Part shown: positions 16,409 to 16,454 of the stretch, piece by piece
Position numbering within the stretch: the stretch's first letter is position 1
Layout of the letters: each line of letters opens with the position of its first letter
NCBI GenBank assembly: GCA_031987425.1
Contig: DALZZL010000069.1
Coordinates: forward strand, 1 to 16,454
Reading direction: 5' to 3'
Length of the DNA: 16,454 nucleotides
From: Stenotrophomonas_A sp002429615
GTDB taxonomy: Bacteria > Pseudomonadota > Gammaproteobacteria > Xanthomonadales > Xanthomonadaceae
Position numbers and translations under genes: made by a program
Notes under the pieces: generated by a model
Database searches by the model: none
What the model saw: the letters and a program-made list of their open reading frames with translations, nothing else
Told to the model about the DNA's origin: nothing

Positions 16409-16454
16409 GTAGGAGCGGCTTCAGCCGCGACCCGTGGGCGCACGGTCGCGGCTG
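16409..16454. repeat. Inverted pair of GTAG-type REPs, cut by window end
   Basis: A REP identical to the one at 7140-7163 (GTAG, then GCGGCTTCAGCCGC, then GACC) starts at 16409. It is followed by CGTG, a short loop and CACGGTCGCGGCTG, which mirrors CAGCCGCGACCCGTG with one extra C. This is the start of a second REP in opposite orientation, so the whole forms a large hairpin of the BIME type. It lies 25 bp after the pump stop and could act as a transcript end or mRNA-stabilising structure. The far half is outside the window. Confidence 0.85.

Noticed and set aside
12529..16443. A 1304-residue open frame on the minus strand opposite the efflux genes
   Set aside because: It is a shadow: high GC keeps the opposite strand open, the product is a low-complexity Arg/His/Gln/Ala-rich chain with no domain, and the plus strand has two well-recognised genes.

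Overview
The window is high-GC DNA that looks like a chromosome segment from a Xanthomonadaceae gammaproteobacterium (Stenotrophomonas, Xanthomonas or Pseudoxanthomonas type). The reasons are the gene order cysG / cysB ... cysH-cysI-cysJ / cysD-cysNC, the fused CysN-CysC protein, and GTAG-headed REP palindromes between genes. The genus is an inference. I saw no tRNA, rRNA, CRISPR, transposase or phage gene.

Layout. (1) 1-635, minus strand: N-terminal part of cysG (siroheme synthase), cut by the window edge and divergent from (2) cysB (798-1781, plus), the LysR-type sulfur regulator. (3) 1861-4448, plus: a two-gene copper module, a DUF2946-type small membrane protein and an OprC/NosA-like TonB-dependent copper receptor, sitting inside the sulfur locus. 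(4) 4449-4664: a convergent gap dominated by a long inverted repeat. (5) 4665-9026, minus: the reductive operon cysJ-cysI-cysH (transcribed in that order), with a REP palindrome between cysJ and cysI. (6) 9208-12047, plus: cysD-cysNC, divergent from cysJ across a 181-bp regulatory gap. (7) 12188-16383, plus: an adaptor-lipoprotein plus HAE1-type RND pump pair with no outer-membrane channel gene in view, followed by a REP pair cut by the window end.

How it works together. CysD and CysNC activate sulfate to APS and then PAPS. CysH, of the PAPS-reductase type without iron-sulfur cysteines, makes sulfite. CysJ passes electrons from NADPH to CysI, whose siroheme needs CysG, to make sulfide. CysB is the expected activator. 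Both divergent cys gaps carry a related GCTTATNNCCG-like motif, and in the cysG/cysB gap two opposed TATAAG boxes are arranged almost symmetrically around ATGCAT. The copper receptor keeps the CxxxM and HxM copper ligands at the spacing I recall for Pseudomonas OprC.

I do not see a clearly new system. The core is well-known sulfate assimilation. The parts most worth a second look are the copper module inside the sulfur locus, the symmetric divergent promoter with its shared motif, and the repeats between genes.
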